Shown: one piece after another, positions 24,603-33,590 of the stretch | Layout of the letters: each line of letters begins with the position of its first letter | Position numbering within the stretch: the stretch's first letter is position 1 | From: an uncultured Clostridia bacterium | Lineage (GTDB): Bacteria; Bacillota; Clostridia; TANB77; CAG-508 | Assembly: GCA_944388605.1 (NCBI GenBank) | Contig: CALXJJ010000015.1 | Span: forward strand, 1-33,793 | Length of the DNA: 33,793 nucleotides | Direction of reading: 5' to 3' | Made by a program: the position numbers and the translations under genes | Notes under the pieces: model-generated | What the model was told of the DNA's origin: nothing | The model's input: the letters and a program-made list of their open reading frames with translations, nothing else | The model's database searches: none

Positions 24603-25790
24603 ATGAAAAAAACTATATATTTTTTTATAGTGATTTTAATTTGTATAATATTTACAACAACTGTATTAGCAGAGGATACTAATACAGTGCAAAATAATAG
24701 TGTAATACAAGAAATTGGAACAAATGAATTACAAGAGCAAAAAACACAAGTAACAAAAGAAAAAGAGGAAGCAATAGGCAATTTACAATATGTACAAGAT
24801 GAACTTTCTGCATCAATAATACAAGTTCAAAATATAGGGGATACCATACAGAATTATCAAACCGAAATTATGCAAATGAATCAAAAAATCGAGGAATTAG
24901 ATAAAAGTATAAGTGATAATAAAATAAAATTAGAAGATGCACAGTTAAAATATAATAAACAAGATGAATTATTAAGGAGAAGATTAGTTGCATTATATGA
25001 ATATGGAGAAACAAGTTATTTAGATCTTTTGTTTTCTTCTACTTCATTAGCAGATTTTGTTTCAAATTATTATGCAATACAGCAAATTGTTGAGACAGAT
25101 TCAGAAATCTTAGAAGATATGAAAAAAATTCGAGATACTTTATCAAGGACAAAACAGGCTTTAGAAAAACAGGAAAATGATGCAAAAACAATAAAAGTTA
25201 ATAAAGAGAAAACAGCTATTGCTTTAGAAAATGCAAAACTCGTAAGAGAAAGTTATATAGCAAATCTTTCAATAGAGGAAAGAGATTTAAATACAAAAAT
25301 TGAAGAATATAAGCAAGAAGAACTAAGAATAGAAGCATTAATACAGTCAGCTATAAACAATAATCAATTTGTTATTCAATATACCGGTGGAAAGATGATA
25401 TGGCCTGTAGCAAAGGAAGGAACAAGAATAACGTCATATTTTGGGTTTAGAGAGCATCCTATACAAGGAATAACAAAAAATCATTCTGGAATAGATATAG
25501 GAAGTGCAGGTTTTGGAGCACCTGTCGTGGCAGCTCTTGATGGAATAGTAAGTTATGCAGGATATTTAGGAGATTATGGAAATTGTGTTATGATTAATCA
25601 CGGAAATGGGATTACAACATTATACGGACATGGTCAAGCAATAAAAACTGAACTAGGTAAAGAAGTAAAACAGGGAGAACTCATAATGGAAGTTGGATCA
25701 ACAGGTATGTCAACTGGACCGCATTTGCATTTTGAAGTTAGAGTAAATGGAACAAGAACAGATCCATTGCAATTTGTTAATGCACCATAA
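24603..25790 (+). CDS. Second coiled-coil M23 peptidoglycan hydrolase
   Basis: A 395-residue paralogue of the preceding M23 protein. It starts at ATG 24603 with AAGGAG at 24591-24596; an upstream TTG at 24549 would hide the signal peptide MKKTIYFFIVILICIIFTTT. The mature part has a coiled coil (about 30-255) with the same hinge, DELLRRRLVALYEYGETSYL. The M23 domain has H294 and D298 (HSGIDIG), H343 (LYGHG) and H374-x-H376 (GPHLHFE). All catalytic residues are present. It is separated from ftsEX by a structured gap and probably has its own promoter. Whether it also uses FtsX is unknown; the shared hinge suggests it could. Duplication of PcsB-like proteins next to one FtsEX may allow division and elongation roles to be split. 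Confidence 0.92.
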   Translation: MKKTIYFFIVILICIIFTTTVLAEDTNTVQNNSVIQEIGTNELQEQKTQVTKEKEEAIGNLQYVQDELSASIIQVQNIGDTIQNYQTEIMQMNQKIEELDKSISDNKIKLEDAQLKYNKQDELLRRRLVALYEYGETSYLDLLFSSTSLADFVSNYYAIQQIVETDSEILEDMKKIRDTLSRTKQALEKQENDAKTIKVNKEKTAIALENAKLVRESYIANLSIEERDLNTKIEEYKQEELRIEALIQSAINNNQFVIQYTGGKMIWPVAKEGTRITSYFGFREHPIQGITKNHSGIDIGSAGFGAPVVAALDGIVSYAGYLGDYGNCVMINHGNGITTLYGHGQAIKTELGKEVKQGELIMEVGSTGMSTGPHLHFEVRVNGTRTDPLQFVNAP

Positions 25791-25794
25791 TTAT

Positions 25795-25821
25795 TTCATC
25801 TTAGTATAAAATTAAGGTGAA
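25795..25821 (+). terminator. Weak hairpin after the second M23 gene
   Basis: TTCATCTTA (25795-25803) pairs with TAAGGTGAA (25813-25821), one G-U, loop of 9. No T-run follows, so transcription may continue into the CtpA gene. Confidence 0.4.
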
Positions 25822-25910
25822 AAGTCTAAAATAAATTATGTAAAATGAATAATATCAAATGTTTTAATGAAAGAACAAACTTAATAAGCTAAGATGGAGG
25901 TAACTATACA

Positions 25911-27140
25911 ATGAAATCAGAAAAATTTGAGAAAATTTATAAAATTGTGATGCTAATTATAATAACTGTAGCCATTACTTTTTTTGTAACGACAATAGGC
26001 ATATATAATTATATAAAATCTGGAAAAAATCCAAGTTATTTAACAACTGTGTTAGGAGAAGAAGAAGCGAGTACAGAATATATTGCTTCTGTACTACAAA
26101 ATTTTAGAGATTTAATAGATAAAGAATATGTAGGAGAAATTAATGAGCAAGATTTGCTAGATGGAGCAATAAAAGGTTATATATCTGGGCTAAATGACCC
26201 ATATTCTGAATATTATACAAAAGAAGAGATGAGTTCAGTAATGGAAGAAACTGAAGGAGAATTTATAGGAATAGGTGTATATATAACTACAGATATAGAG
26301 GAAAATAAAGTTGTAGTTGTAAGTGCAATGAAAGATTACCCGGCAGATAAGGCAGGAATTAAGGCAGGAGATTATATAGTAAAAGTAGATGGTGTTGAAT
26401 ATACTGGAGAGCAAATAGATGAATTAACTAATAGTCTTAAAGGAGAAGAAAATACTACTTCTAAGATTGAAATATTAAGAGATGGAGAAACACAAGAAAT
26501 TGAAGTTAAAAGAGAAAAAGTTAAAGTAAGTCATATAGATGCGGAAATGTTAGATTCAGAAATCGGATATATAGATATATTGTCTTTTGATGGAGACACA
26601 GCAACTGAATTTGAAACGAAATATAATGAATTAGTAAATCAAGGAATGAAAAAATTAATTATAGATGTTAGAAATAATGGTGGTGGAGTTGTAGAAGAAG
26701 CCTTAAATATAGCAGATTTAATGGTGGGTAAAGATAAAATATTATTGATAACAAAAAATAAAAATGAAGAAGAAGAAATAAGAAAAGCTCAAAAAGATAA
26801 AATAATTAATATTCCAGTAGTAATTTTAGCAAATGAATATTCTGCTAGTGCATCTGAGATTTTGGTTGCAGCATTAAAAGAACAAGCAGGAATTAAAGTT
26901 ATAGGAAAAACTACTTATGGTAAAGGAGTTATACAAACACTTCATATGTTAGCTGATGGAAGTGGAGTGAAACTTACAACAGAAGAATATTACACACCTA
27001 ATAGAAATAAAATTAATAAAATAGGAATAACACCAGATATAGAAGTTAGTTTAGATGAGAAATATAAAGGAGTAACAAATATTCCAATAGAAGATGATTT
27101 GCAATTACAGATGGCAATTGAAGAAATAAAAAAAGAATAA
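25911..27140 (+). CDS. C-terminal processing protease, S41A family (CtpA-like)
   Basis: A 409-residue membrane-anchored serine protease. One N-terminal helix (about 12-33) leads to a CTP N-terminal domain (NDPYSEYYTKEEM), a PDZ domain (about 117-200, GIGVYITTDIEENKVVV), and the S41 core. The catalytic Ser-Lys pair is S313 in EYSASASEIL and K338 in GKTTYGKGV. Their spacing of 25 residues equals that in B. subtilis CtpB. The active site faces outside the membrane. CtpA-type proteases in other bacteria trim or degrade secreted M23 endopeptidases, so the location right after two of them is suggestive. GGAGG precedes the ATG. Confidence 0.94.
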   Translation: MKSEKFEKIYKIVMLIIITVAITFFVTTIGIYNYIKSGKNPSYLTTVLGEEEASTEYIASVLQNFRDLIDKEYVGEINEQDLLDGAIKGYISGLNDPYSEYYTKEEMSSVMEETEGEFIGIGVYITTDIEENKVVVVSAMKDYPADKAGIKAGDYIVKVDGVEYTGEQIDELTNSLKGEENTTSKIEILRDGETQEIEVKREKVKVSHIDAEMLDSEIGYIDILSFDGDTATEFETKYNELVNQGMKKLIIDVRNNGGGVVEEALNIADLMVGKDKILLITKNKNEEEEIRKAQKDKIINIPVVILANEYSASASEILVAALKEQAGIKVIGKTTYGKGVIQTLHMLADGSGVKLTTEEYYTPNRNKINKIGITPDIEVSLDEKYKGVTNIPIEDDLQLQMAIEEIKKE

Positions 27141-27173
27141 ATCAGAAATTATTAAATTTTAATTTTATAAAAT

Positions 27174-27224
27174 AAATCGGAAAGTCTTAAAATAATTACA
27201 AATTTTAAGGCTTTCCGATTTGTT
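27174..27224 (+). terminator. 20-bp hairpin terminator after ctpA
   Basis: Bases 27174-27193 pair with 27202-27221 (one U-G) around the eight-base loop AATTACAA, followed by GTTCTATATT. The CGGAAAG/CTTTCCG arms relate to the pnp terminator, and the loop to a hairpin near 24500. Confidence 0.75.
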
Positions 27225-27348
27225 CTATATTAAAATTAAATGAGACATGCAAGAAGAAAATTACAATATGCACAGCTTAAGAATTTGTAAATAATTGAAA
27301 AATACTAATATTTAAAGTATAATATCAATTAGGAGGAAATTAGTTATA

Positions 27349-27972
27349 ATGAAAAATTATTTAGATTTAAGAAATAAAATGGATTGTAAATTATTAAAGG
27401 AACCAGCTGAAATTATAAGAAGTGGAGGGATTGTAATTTTTCCTACTGAAACAGTATATGGAATAGGAGCTAATGGTTTAGATGAAAAAGCTGTTGATAA
27501 ATTATATAAAGTTAAAAATAGACCATTAAATAAGCCAATTAGTTTATTGGTTTCTAATATGGAAATGATAGAAAAAATAACAAAAAATATATCAAATAAA
27601 GAATATAAATTAATGAATAAATTCTTTCCAGGGCCATTCACTATAATATTAAAGAAAAAAAATATTATTCCAGATATTGTTACAAGTGGAGGAGATACTG
27701 TAGGAATACGCATGCCAAGTGGAGAAATAGCTAGAAAGTTAGTAGAATATGCAAATGTACCTATAGCAACTCCAAGTGCAAATATTTCTGGAAAGCCAAG
27801 TGGAACAAATATTGATAGCATAATTAGAGATTTTGAAGGAAAAGTAGACTATATTATAGACGGAGGAGAAAGTAAGATTGGAATTGCTTCAACTATTGTA
27901 CAAGTAGTGAATGAAGAAATACATATTTTAAGGGAAGGAATCATTTCAAGAGAAAATGTATTGAATATATGA
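27349..27972 (+). CDS. Threonylcarbamoyl-AMP synthase (TsaC/YwlC/Sua5 family)
   Basis: A 207-residue YrdC-domain protein that makes threonylcarbamoyl-adenylate from threonine, bicarbonate and ATP, the first step of the t6A37 modification of ANN-decoding tRNAs. Recognisable are FPTETVYGIGANGLDEKAVDKLYKVKNRP, the KPISLLV strand, FPGPFTIILK, GIRMPS and ATPSANISGKPSGT. The end GIASTIVQV...ILREG is typical. It lacks the extra C-terminal Sua5 domain of about 130 residues found in B. subtilis YwlC, so it is the short TsaC-like form. TAGGAGG precedes the ATG. recG follows after a leader. Confidence 0.93.
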   Translation: MKNYLDLRNKMDCKLLKEPAEIIRSGGIVIFPTETVYGIGANGLDEKAVDKLYKVKNRPLNKPISLLVSNMEMIEKITKNISNKEYKLMNKFFPGPFTIILKKKNIIPDIVTSGGDTVGIRMPSGEIARKLVEYANVPIATPSANISGKPSGTNIDSIIRDFEGKVDYIIDGGESKIGIASTIVQVVNEEIHILREGIISRENVLNI

Positions 27973-27989
27973 TGAATTTGTTATATACT
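27961..27989 (+). promoter_or_regulatory. Possible recG promoter
   Basis: TTGAAT (27961-27966), 17 bases, TATACT (27984-27989). It overlaps the end of the TsaC gene and would give a leader of about 150 bases before recG. Confidence 0.45.
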
Positions 27990-28010
27990 TGTTATACGAT
28001 AAAAATGATA

Positions 28011-28104
28011 AAGAATAATTACATTTTGGCGTAGGAAAATTAATCTTTTAAAATTTTGGTGAGTTCTAAAAAGTATAATCCTGATTTTCTTAATACATAG
28101 CCAA
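28011..28104 (+). promoter_or_regulatory. Repeated leader element, copy C (diverged), before recG
   Basis: AAGAATAATTACATTTTGGCG near the start, and CTAAAAAGTATAATC then CTGATTTTCTTAATACATAG near the end, correspond in order and spacing to the blocks before the glycosyltransferase and dapF. Pairing is less clear than in the other two; ATTTTGGC can pair with GCCAAAAAAT just downstream (28101-28110). Confidence 0.3.
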
Positions 28105-28148
28105 AAAATACAATTTTATTTGTATAATCAGAAGGGAATGAAAAGAAA

Positions 28149-30197
28149 ATGCTAAATTTAGAGCAAGATATTCAATATATAAAAGGTGTGGGACCTAATA
28201 AAGCAAAAGCACTTCAAAGATTAGGAATATATACTATAGAAGATATGATAACTCATTATCCAAGGGAATACGAAGATAGAACAAAACCTAAGAAAATAGC
28301 AGAATTAGTAGATGGAGAAGAGGCATTTATACAAGCAATTTGTGTATCGGCAGTAACTGTAATTAGAAAGAAAAAAAATATGATTGTTTATAAAATGGCA
28401 ATAAGGGATGATACTGGAACTTTAGTTACTACATGGTATAATCAATCATATATAAAAGATAAATTTAGAATAGGAGAGGGATATAATTTCTATGGAAAAA
28501 TAAGTAAAAAATATGGTGCAATAGAAATGAATTCACCTGAATTTGAAGAAGCAAATAAACATGAAATAACTGGTAGAATTGTTCCAATGTATCCTTCAAC
28601 ATATAACATATCACAAAATGTAATTAGAAAAATAATAAAAGAATGTTTAAAAATTATATATGGAAAATTAGAAGAGACTCTTCCTGAAAAAATATTAGAA
28701 GAATATAAATTAGTAGATATAAATACAGCAATCTTGCAAATACATTTTCCAACAGATTTTGAACAATATAAAAAGGCTAGAAAAAGATTAGTCTTTGAAG
28801 AGCTGTTACAAGTTCAAATAGCACTACTTTCAGTAAAATATGATTATACTACTCAGAAAACAGGAATTTCATTTAGTAAAAATGTAAAGATGTCAGATAT
28901 AATTAATTCATTAAAATTCAAATTAACAAAGGCACAATTAAGAGTATTAGAAGAAATAGATAGAGATATGGAAAGTAGCAAACCTATGAATAGATTATTG
29001 CAGGGAGATGTAGGTTCTGGAAAAACTATAGTATCTATAATATCAACATATAAGGCTGTGAAAAGTGGATATCAAGTAGCAATAATGGCACCAACAGCAA
29101 TATTAGCGAGTCAACATTTAGAGAGCTTTAAAGAAATATTAGAACCTTTTGAAATTAAATGTGAATTGTTAGTAAGTAGCATTACAGCAAAGAAAAAAAA
29201 GGAATTGTTAGAAAGACTAAATAATGGAGAAATAGATGTATTAATAGGTACTCATGCTATATTAGAAGATAATGTATTATTTAAAAAATTAGGGCTAGTT
29301 GTTACAGACGAACAACATCGCTTTGGTGTAAGACAGAGGAGTATAATAGCAGAAAAGGGAGAAAATCCAGATGTAATGGTAATGACTGCAACTCCAATTC
29401 CAAGAACATTAGCACTTATATTATATGGAGATTTAGATATCTCAATAATAGATGAATTGCCACCAAATAGACAAAAAATAGATACTTTTGCTGTTACTAA
29501 AAATTTGGAAGATAGGGTAAATAATTTTGTGAAAAAATTAATAAATGAAGGAAGACAAGTATATATAGTTTGCCCACTAGTGGAAGAAAAGGAGGACATA
29601 GAGGCAAAAGCTGTACTAGAATTATATGATAAATATGCAAACCAAATTTTTAGTAAATATCGAGTAGCATATTTGCATGGAAAAATGAAAGCAAAAGAAA
29701 AAGATAGTATAATGCAAGAATTTAAAGATGGAAATATAGATATTTTAATATCTACAACAGTAATTGAAGTAGGAGTAAATGTGCCAAATGCGAGTATAAT
29801 GATAGTGGAAAATGCAGATAGATTTGGATTGGCACAATTACACCAGTTAAGAGGAAGAGTAGGAAGAGGAAGTAATAAATCATATTGTATTTTGAAATAT
29901 GATGGAAAATCAAAGGAAAAGATGGAAAGACTGAAAATCATGACACAAACTAATGACGGATTTGTAGTAGCAGAAAAAGACTTAGAATTAAGAGGAACAG
30001 GTGAGTTTTTTGGAACTAAACAACATGGTTTGCCAGAATTTAAAATAGCTAATTTATTTGAAGATGTTAGTATCCTAAAAATAGCGCAAGAAGTTGCAAT
30101 GAAAATAGAAAAAGATGATCCTAAATTGGAAAAAGAAGAAAATATTAAATTAAAATTAATGGCAGAAAAGAAAATAAATAATAGGATAGAATTATAA
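28149..30197 (+). CDS. recG: ATP-dependent DNA helicase RecG
   Basis: A 682-residue protein of normal RecG length. The N-terminal wedge/OB domain (about 1-240) includes [17 protein letters not shown]. The helicase core has Walker A GDVGSGKT (286-293), DEQH (387-390) in [14 protein letters not shown], the [11 protein letters not shown] motif, and the C-terminal lobe with [14 protein letters not shown] and QLRGRVGRG. RecG regresses stalled replication forks and processes Holliday junctions. AAGGG lies 12 bases before ATG 28149. The next gene begins 48 bases later, without a clear terminator. A long antisense frame opposite the C-terminal half is an artefact of base composition. Confidence 0.97.
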   Translation: MLNLEQDIQYIKGVGPNKAKALQRLGIYTIEDMITHYPREYEDRTKPKKIAELVDGEEAFIQAICVSAVTVIRKKKNMIVYKMAIRDDTGTLVTTWYNQSYIKDKFRIGEGYNFYGKISKKYGAIEMNSPEFEEANKHEITGRIVPMYPSTYNISQNVIRKIIKECLKIIYGKLEETLPEKILEEYKLVDINTAILQIHFPTDFEQYKKARKRLVFEELLQVQIALLSVKYDYTTQKTGISFSKNVKMSDIINSLKFKLTKAQLRVLEEIDRDMESSKPMNRLLQGDVGSGKTIVSIISTYKAVKSGYQVAIMAPTAILASQHLESFKEILEPFEIKCELLVSSITAKKKKELLERLNNGEIDVLIGTHAILEDNVLFKKLGLVVTDEQHRFGVRQRSIIAEKGENPDVMVMTATPIPRTLALILYGDLDISIIDELPPNRQKIDTFAVTKNLEDRVNNFVKKLINEGRQVYIVCPLVEEKEDIEAKAVLELYDKYANQIFSKYRVAYLHGKMKAKEKDSIMQEFKDGNIDILISTTVIEVGVNVPNASIMIVENADRFGLAQLHQLRGRVGRGSNKSYCILKYDGKSKEKMERLKIMTQTNDGFVVAEKDLELRGTGEFFGTKQHGLPEFKIANLFEDVSILKIAQEVAMKIEKDDPKLEKEENIKLKLMAEKKINNRIEL

Positions 30198-30245
30198 ACA
30201 ATTTTATGATAAAATAGTATAAATTTCAAAAGATTGGAGAATATT

Positions 30246-31928
30246 ATGAGAGCAAAAAGAGCTATAAAAAAAGAAAAAAATAATATATTAAAAAATATAA
30301 TTACAGTAATAATTTTGGGAGCAATAATAGTTTGGATATTATCAATTGCACCAAATTATAAAAAAACAGGATTAGAAGATAAACTAAATTTAGTTATAAA
30401 TAGCAGTAATGTAACAAAATCATTAAAAAATGATATATGGATAGATGAAAATAATACTATTTATATAAGTCAAGATGATGTAAAGAATTTTTTTGATAAT
30501 AACATATATTATGACGAACAGTATAATCAAATAATAACTACATCAGATAAAAAAGTGGCAGTAATAGGAATAGGAAAAACAGATATACAAGTAAATAGTG
30601 GAAATGATAAAATTTATGCACCAATAATAGAAAAAGATGGAAAATATTACTTGCCATTTTCAGAATTAGATGATGTGTATAACACGAAAACAAGTTATAT
30701 AAAAGAAGGAAATACAATAGTAATAGAATCATTAGACAGAGAATTAAATGGAGCAAATGCAAGGAAGAATGTTAATGTAAAAGTATTAGATACTATTTTT
30801 TCATATACAGTAGATAAAATAAACAAAGGTGACAATGTATATATATTAGAAAAACAAGACAAGTGGACAAAGGTAAGGACTGCAAAAGGTAAAATAGGAT
30901 ATATAAAAACATCAAATTTAGTAAATGAATATAATATAAGAGAAGCAATTACTGAAGAAAAACAAATACAAGGAAAGGTTAGTTTGGTTTGGGATTATTA
31001 TTCAGAATATGTATCAGCACCAAATAGAGAAGGAACAAGTATAGAAGGTGTTAATGTAGTATCTCCTTCGTTTTATACAATAGAAAAATTAGGAAAAGGT
31101 GAAATGGAAACAAATGTAGGAGATGAAGGAAAAGCGTATATTGAGTGGGCTCATAATAATGGCTATAAAGTATGGCCTATCGTTTCAAATAATTCTATGA
31201 TAGATACTACTTCAGAAATAATGAAAGATTATAAATTGAGAGAAAAATTAATAAACAATATAGTAGATAACGCAGTAGCTGATGGAGTAGATGGAATAAA
31301 TATAGACTTCGAAAATATGTATGCAGAGGATAAAGATTTATTTACAAGATTTTTAATAGAATTGGCGCCAAGGCTAAGAGAAGTAGGGATGGTTTTATCG
31401 GTAGATGTAACAGCACCAGATGGATCTGATACATGGTCAAAATGTTTCGATAGATATAATATAGGACAAGTTGTAGATTATATTATATTTATGGCATATG
31501 ATCAATATGGAGCTTCTTCACCACAAGAAGGTACTACAGCAGGAGCAGATTGGGTTGAGGCAAATGTTAAAAAATTTTTAGGACAGGAAGGTGTAGAAGC
31601 AGAGAAATTAGTATTGGGAATGCCATTTTATACAAGGTTATGGAAAGAGGAAAATGGAGAAATAACAAGTAATGTTTTAGCAATGAATGAAGTTAATGAG
31701 TATATACCTGAAAGTGCAAATAAAGAATGGAATGAAGAATTAAAACAATATTATGTTGAGTACATTCAAGATGGTGTAACATATAAAATATGGATTGAAG
31801 ACGAAGAATCTATAAAAGCTAAATTTGATATAATGAATAGATATCAACTAGCTGGAGCAGCTTATTGGGAAAAAGATAGAGAAACAGATACACTATGGTC
31901 AATAATAAAGCAAGAGTTGGAAAAATAA
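30246..31928 (+). CDS. SH3/GH18 cell-wall glycosidase, membrane-anchored
   Basis: About 560 residues. A short basic N-terminus and one membrane helix (about 16-36) anchor the protein. A domain like the copper amine oxidase N-terminal fold (stalk domain, about 55-165) follows, then a bacterial SH3 domain (about 175-226) and a GH18 catalytic domain (about 243-558). The chitinase-type motif DGINIDFE is at about 349-356, with E356 the likely acid; SVDVTAPDG and FMAYDQYG also fit GH18. Such proteins (YaaH/SleL-like) cut N-acetylglucosaminyl bonds in peptidoglycan, including spore cortex in relatives; no spore gene is seen here. The frame opens at TTG 30234, but GGAG (30236-30239) points to ATG 30246. 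Confidence 0.92.
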   Translation: MRAKRAIKKEKNNILKNIITVIILGAIIVWILSIAPNYKKTGLEDKLNLVINSSNVTKSLKNDIWIDENNTIYISQDDVKNFFDNNIYYDEQYNQIITTSDKKVAVIGIGKTDIQVNSGNDKIYAPIIEKDGKYYLPFSELDDVYNTKTSYIKEGNTIVIESLDRELNGANARKNVNVKVLDTIFSYTVDKINKGDNVYILEKQDKWTKVRTAKGKIGYIKTSNLVNEYNIREAITEEKQIQGKVSLVWDYYSEYVSAPNREGTSIEGVNVVSPSFYTIEKLGKGEMETNVGDEGKAYIEWAHNNGYKVWPIVSNNSMIDTTSEIMKDYKLREKLINNIVDNAVADGVDGINIDFENMYAEDKDLFTRFLIELAPRLREVGMVLSVDVTAPDGSDTWSKCFDRYNIGQVVDYIIFMAYDQYGASSPQEGTTAGADWVEANVKKFLGQEGVEAEKLVLGMPFYTRLWKEENGEITSNVLAMNEVNEYIPESANKEWNEELKQYYVEYIQDGVTYKIWIEDEESIKAKFDIMNRYQLAGAAYWEKDRETDTLWSIIKQELEK

Positions 31929-31977
31929 AATATTAATCAAATACATTAGGAAAAGGATGAAGATGGTTTTATAAATA

Positions 31978-32017
31978 GGAAAGCTTAAAAAAAGTGAAAT
32001 AACTTTTGTGGCTTTCT
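31978..32017 (+). repeat. GGAAAGC...GCTTTCT hairpin, degenerate member of the terminator repeat
   Basis: GGAAAGC (31978-31984) pairs with GCTTTCT (32011-32017), with an inner AAAAGT/ACTTTT helix. The arms resemble those at 4156 and 27174. It lies just before a conventional terminator. Confidence 0.4.
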
Positions 32018-32028
32018 GTAAATTGTAA

Positions 32029-32055
32029 GAGGCACTCAAAAGTGCTTCTTTTCTT
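32029..32055 (+). terminator. Rho-independent terminator after the GH18 gene
   Basis: GAGGCACT (32029-32036) pairs with AGTGCTTC (32041-32048) around loop CAAA, with one G-U, followed by TTTTCTT. Confidence 0.85.
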
Positions 32056-32172
32056 ATATAATATAGCATACCATAATAATAGAGAAAAAAGATTATTGGC
32101 TACAAATTTTAATGCTTACTGATTTGTTAATGTAAAGATATTTATGCTAATAAAGGAAAGAAGGAGTTTATT

Positions 32173-33081
32173 ATGGTTTACTATATAATAGAAGAAAATA
32201 TGAATATAATAAATAAATTAATGAAAAGAATTAAGATAGAAGATAATTTTATAAAAATACCGTATTGGAAGGAAACGAAAAATGAAAAAATAAATGATTT
32301 TTATTATAGAAGAATTGAAACTAAAATTAATAAAAAAATAAAAAAATTGAATATTGATAATGTAGTTATGCAACAAAGGATAAAAAATATATACAATTTA
32401 CAAGTTAATAAATTGAATGGTGATATAATATTTAAAAATTCGATACAAAAAACACTTAAATTTATATTAAAAAAGTTAGATAATAAACCAGAAGATATGG
32501 ATGTATATGTATGCATTAATGAAAAGAAACAGTACATATATAATCAATTAATAGATTTAGGAAACATTTTTAGAACCGTAAATTTGGTAACAAATAATAT
32601 AAAAGAAATTAAAGAGTTTGAAAAAGTTTTAGAAAATGATTTAATAACTACAACAATTAGTAATAACAAGAGAAAAGCTTTAAGAAGAGCAGAATTAATT
32701 ATAAATGTAGATTTTGAAGAAAATGAACTTAATGAATATTTATTAAATAGAAATGCAATAATAATAAATTTACCAAAAATAAAAATAAATCAAAAATCAT
32801 TTCAAGGAATAAATATTATAGGAATAAAAATATTATTAAATGAAAGTGCGAAATATAGAATTAGGGAAGATATAAAATATTTATGTAATTTTGAAGAAAT
32901 TGAATTATATGAAAGTGAAATTATAGATGAAAAAGAAAAATGGATAAAAATTGGTCAAGATGTAAATATATTAAACTTAATTGGACAAAAAGGAGCTATA
33001 AGAGAAGAAGAATATACCAGAATAAAAAATATGTGTAAAAGTAAAAAAAGTATTGCAAAAGAGGAAAAGATAAGTATATAA
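32173..33081 (+). CDS. Unknown 302-residue cytosolic protein, possible Rossmann-like fold
   Basis: I do not recognise a characterised family. The ATG at 32173 has AAGGAG 6 bases upstream, and a terminator precedes the gene. The N-terminal third is rich in lysine, asparagine and isoleucine with predicted helices. The middle alternates hydrophobic strands and helices: MDVYVCINEKK, TVNLVTNNIKEIKEFEKVL, LITTTISNNKRKALRRAEL, IINVDFEENEL, AIIINLP, INIIGIKIL. This is the rhythm of a nucleotide-binding Rossmann-like domain, though no glycine-rich loop is visible. No signal peptide or membrane segment is present. A prepilin-like gene follows about 500 bases later, but the gap argues against a tight operon. 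Confidence 0.75.
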   Translation: MVYYIIEENMNIINKLMKRIKIEDNFIKIPYWKETKNEKINDFYYRRIETKINKKIKKLNIDNVVMQQRIKNIYNLQVNKLNGDIIFKNSIQKTLKFILKKLDNKPEDMDVYVCINEKKQYIYNQLIDLGNIFRTVNLVTNNIKEIKEFEKVLENDLITTTISNNKRKALRRAELIINVDFEENELNEYLLNRNAIIINLPKIKINQKSFQGINIIGIKILLNESAKYRIREDIKYLCNFEEIELYESEIIDEKEKWIKIGQDVNILNLIGQKGAIREEEYTRIKNMCKSKKSIAKEEKISI

Positions 33082-33187
33082 TGTACTAAAAATAATAAAA
33101 TAAAATAAATAAATTATAGTGAATAGTAATTTTGTAGAGATTAGCAATGTACTTAAAATGAACTAGAAACAAAGGAGATAAAAGAAC

Positions 33188-33244
33188 ATGAAAAAAATGG
33201 CTGAAAGCCTTGAGGCTGTATATATATATATATATATATCGTAA
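33188..33244 (+). CDS. Possible 18-residue peptide ending in a TA repeat
   Basis: AAGGAG (33172-33177) stands 10 bases before an ATG whose frame reads MKKMAESLEAVYIYIYIS and stops. The tail is encoded by the TA run. The signal may be fortuitous. A leader peptide or remnant are the alternatives. Confidence 0.2.
   Translation: MKKMAESLEAVYIYIYIS
33219..33239. repeat. TA dinucleotide microsatellite
   Basis: An uninterrupted TA run of 21 bases, the longest simple repeat noticed in the window. It lies inside the possible 18-codon frame, where loss of one unit would open a frame of about 49 codons. Confidence 0.9.
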
Positions 33245-33283
33245 ATTTTAGAGAAAATATAATAAGAGAAATAAATAGAATAA

Positions 33284-33330
33284 ATCAAAAGCATAGGTTG
33301 TTTTATTGTAAAATAACCTATGCTTTTGAT
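33284..33330 (+). terminator. 22-bp hairpin downstream of the unknown gene
   Basis: Bases 33284-33305 pair with 33309-33330 with a single G-U and loop TTG. No T-run follows (ACGTCATAAT), so it may act as an RNA end or processing signal rather than a classic terminator. Confidence 0.6.
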
Positions 33331-33456
33331 ACGTCATAATTATTGCAAAGCAAATAATTGACTTTTGGCTTGGTGGCAGATTAGTATCATAAAATTTTGT
33401 AGATATAGGAAGTGTTTGATATAAAGTATTAACGAACTAAATATACATAAACGATA

Positions 33457-33483
33457 TTGACACTGAATAAATAATACTATAAA
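33457..33483 (+). promoter_or_regulatory. Possible promoter of the prepilin-like gene
   Basis: TTGACA (33457-33462) and TATAAA (33478-33483), but with a short 15-base spacer. The leader would be about 100 bases. Confidence 0.35.
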
Positions 33484-33590
33484 ATGTTTATTAGAGAGTG
33501 ATTAAATTAGGAAACTGTATAAAAATATAAAAAAAACATAAAATATAAACAAATGCAAACATTAAGAGAACAGAAAGGAGCATATGAAAA

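Larger units (their letters stand above)
33082..33590 (+). other. 509-base gap before the prepilin-like gene
   Basis: No convincing gene is seen. The gap contains a possible 18-codon frame with a good Shine-Dalgarno (33188-33244), a TA dinucleotide run (33219-33239), a 22-bp hairpin (33284-33330), a possible promoter near 33355-33390 (TTGACT-18-TAGTAT) and another at 33457-33483. Confidence 0.6.

Noticed and set aside
27357-27821. A 154-codon minus-strand frame opposite the TsaC-like gene
   Set aside because: Shadow of a conserved gene; hydrophobic antisense composition and no independent signals.
29252-30229. A 325-codon open frame on the minus strand opposite recG
   Set aside because: It lies wholly against the conserved helicase C-terminal lobe, has a low-complexity Ser/Phe/Ile composition typical of antisense of purine-rich genes, and resembles no family.
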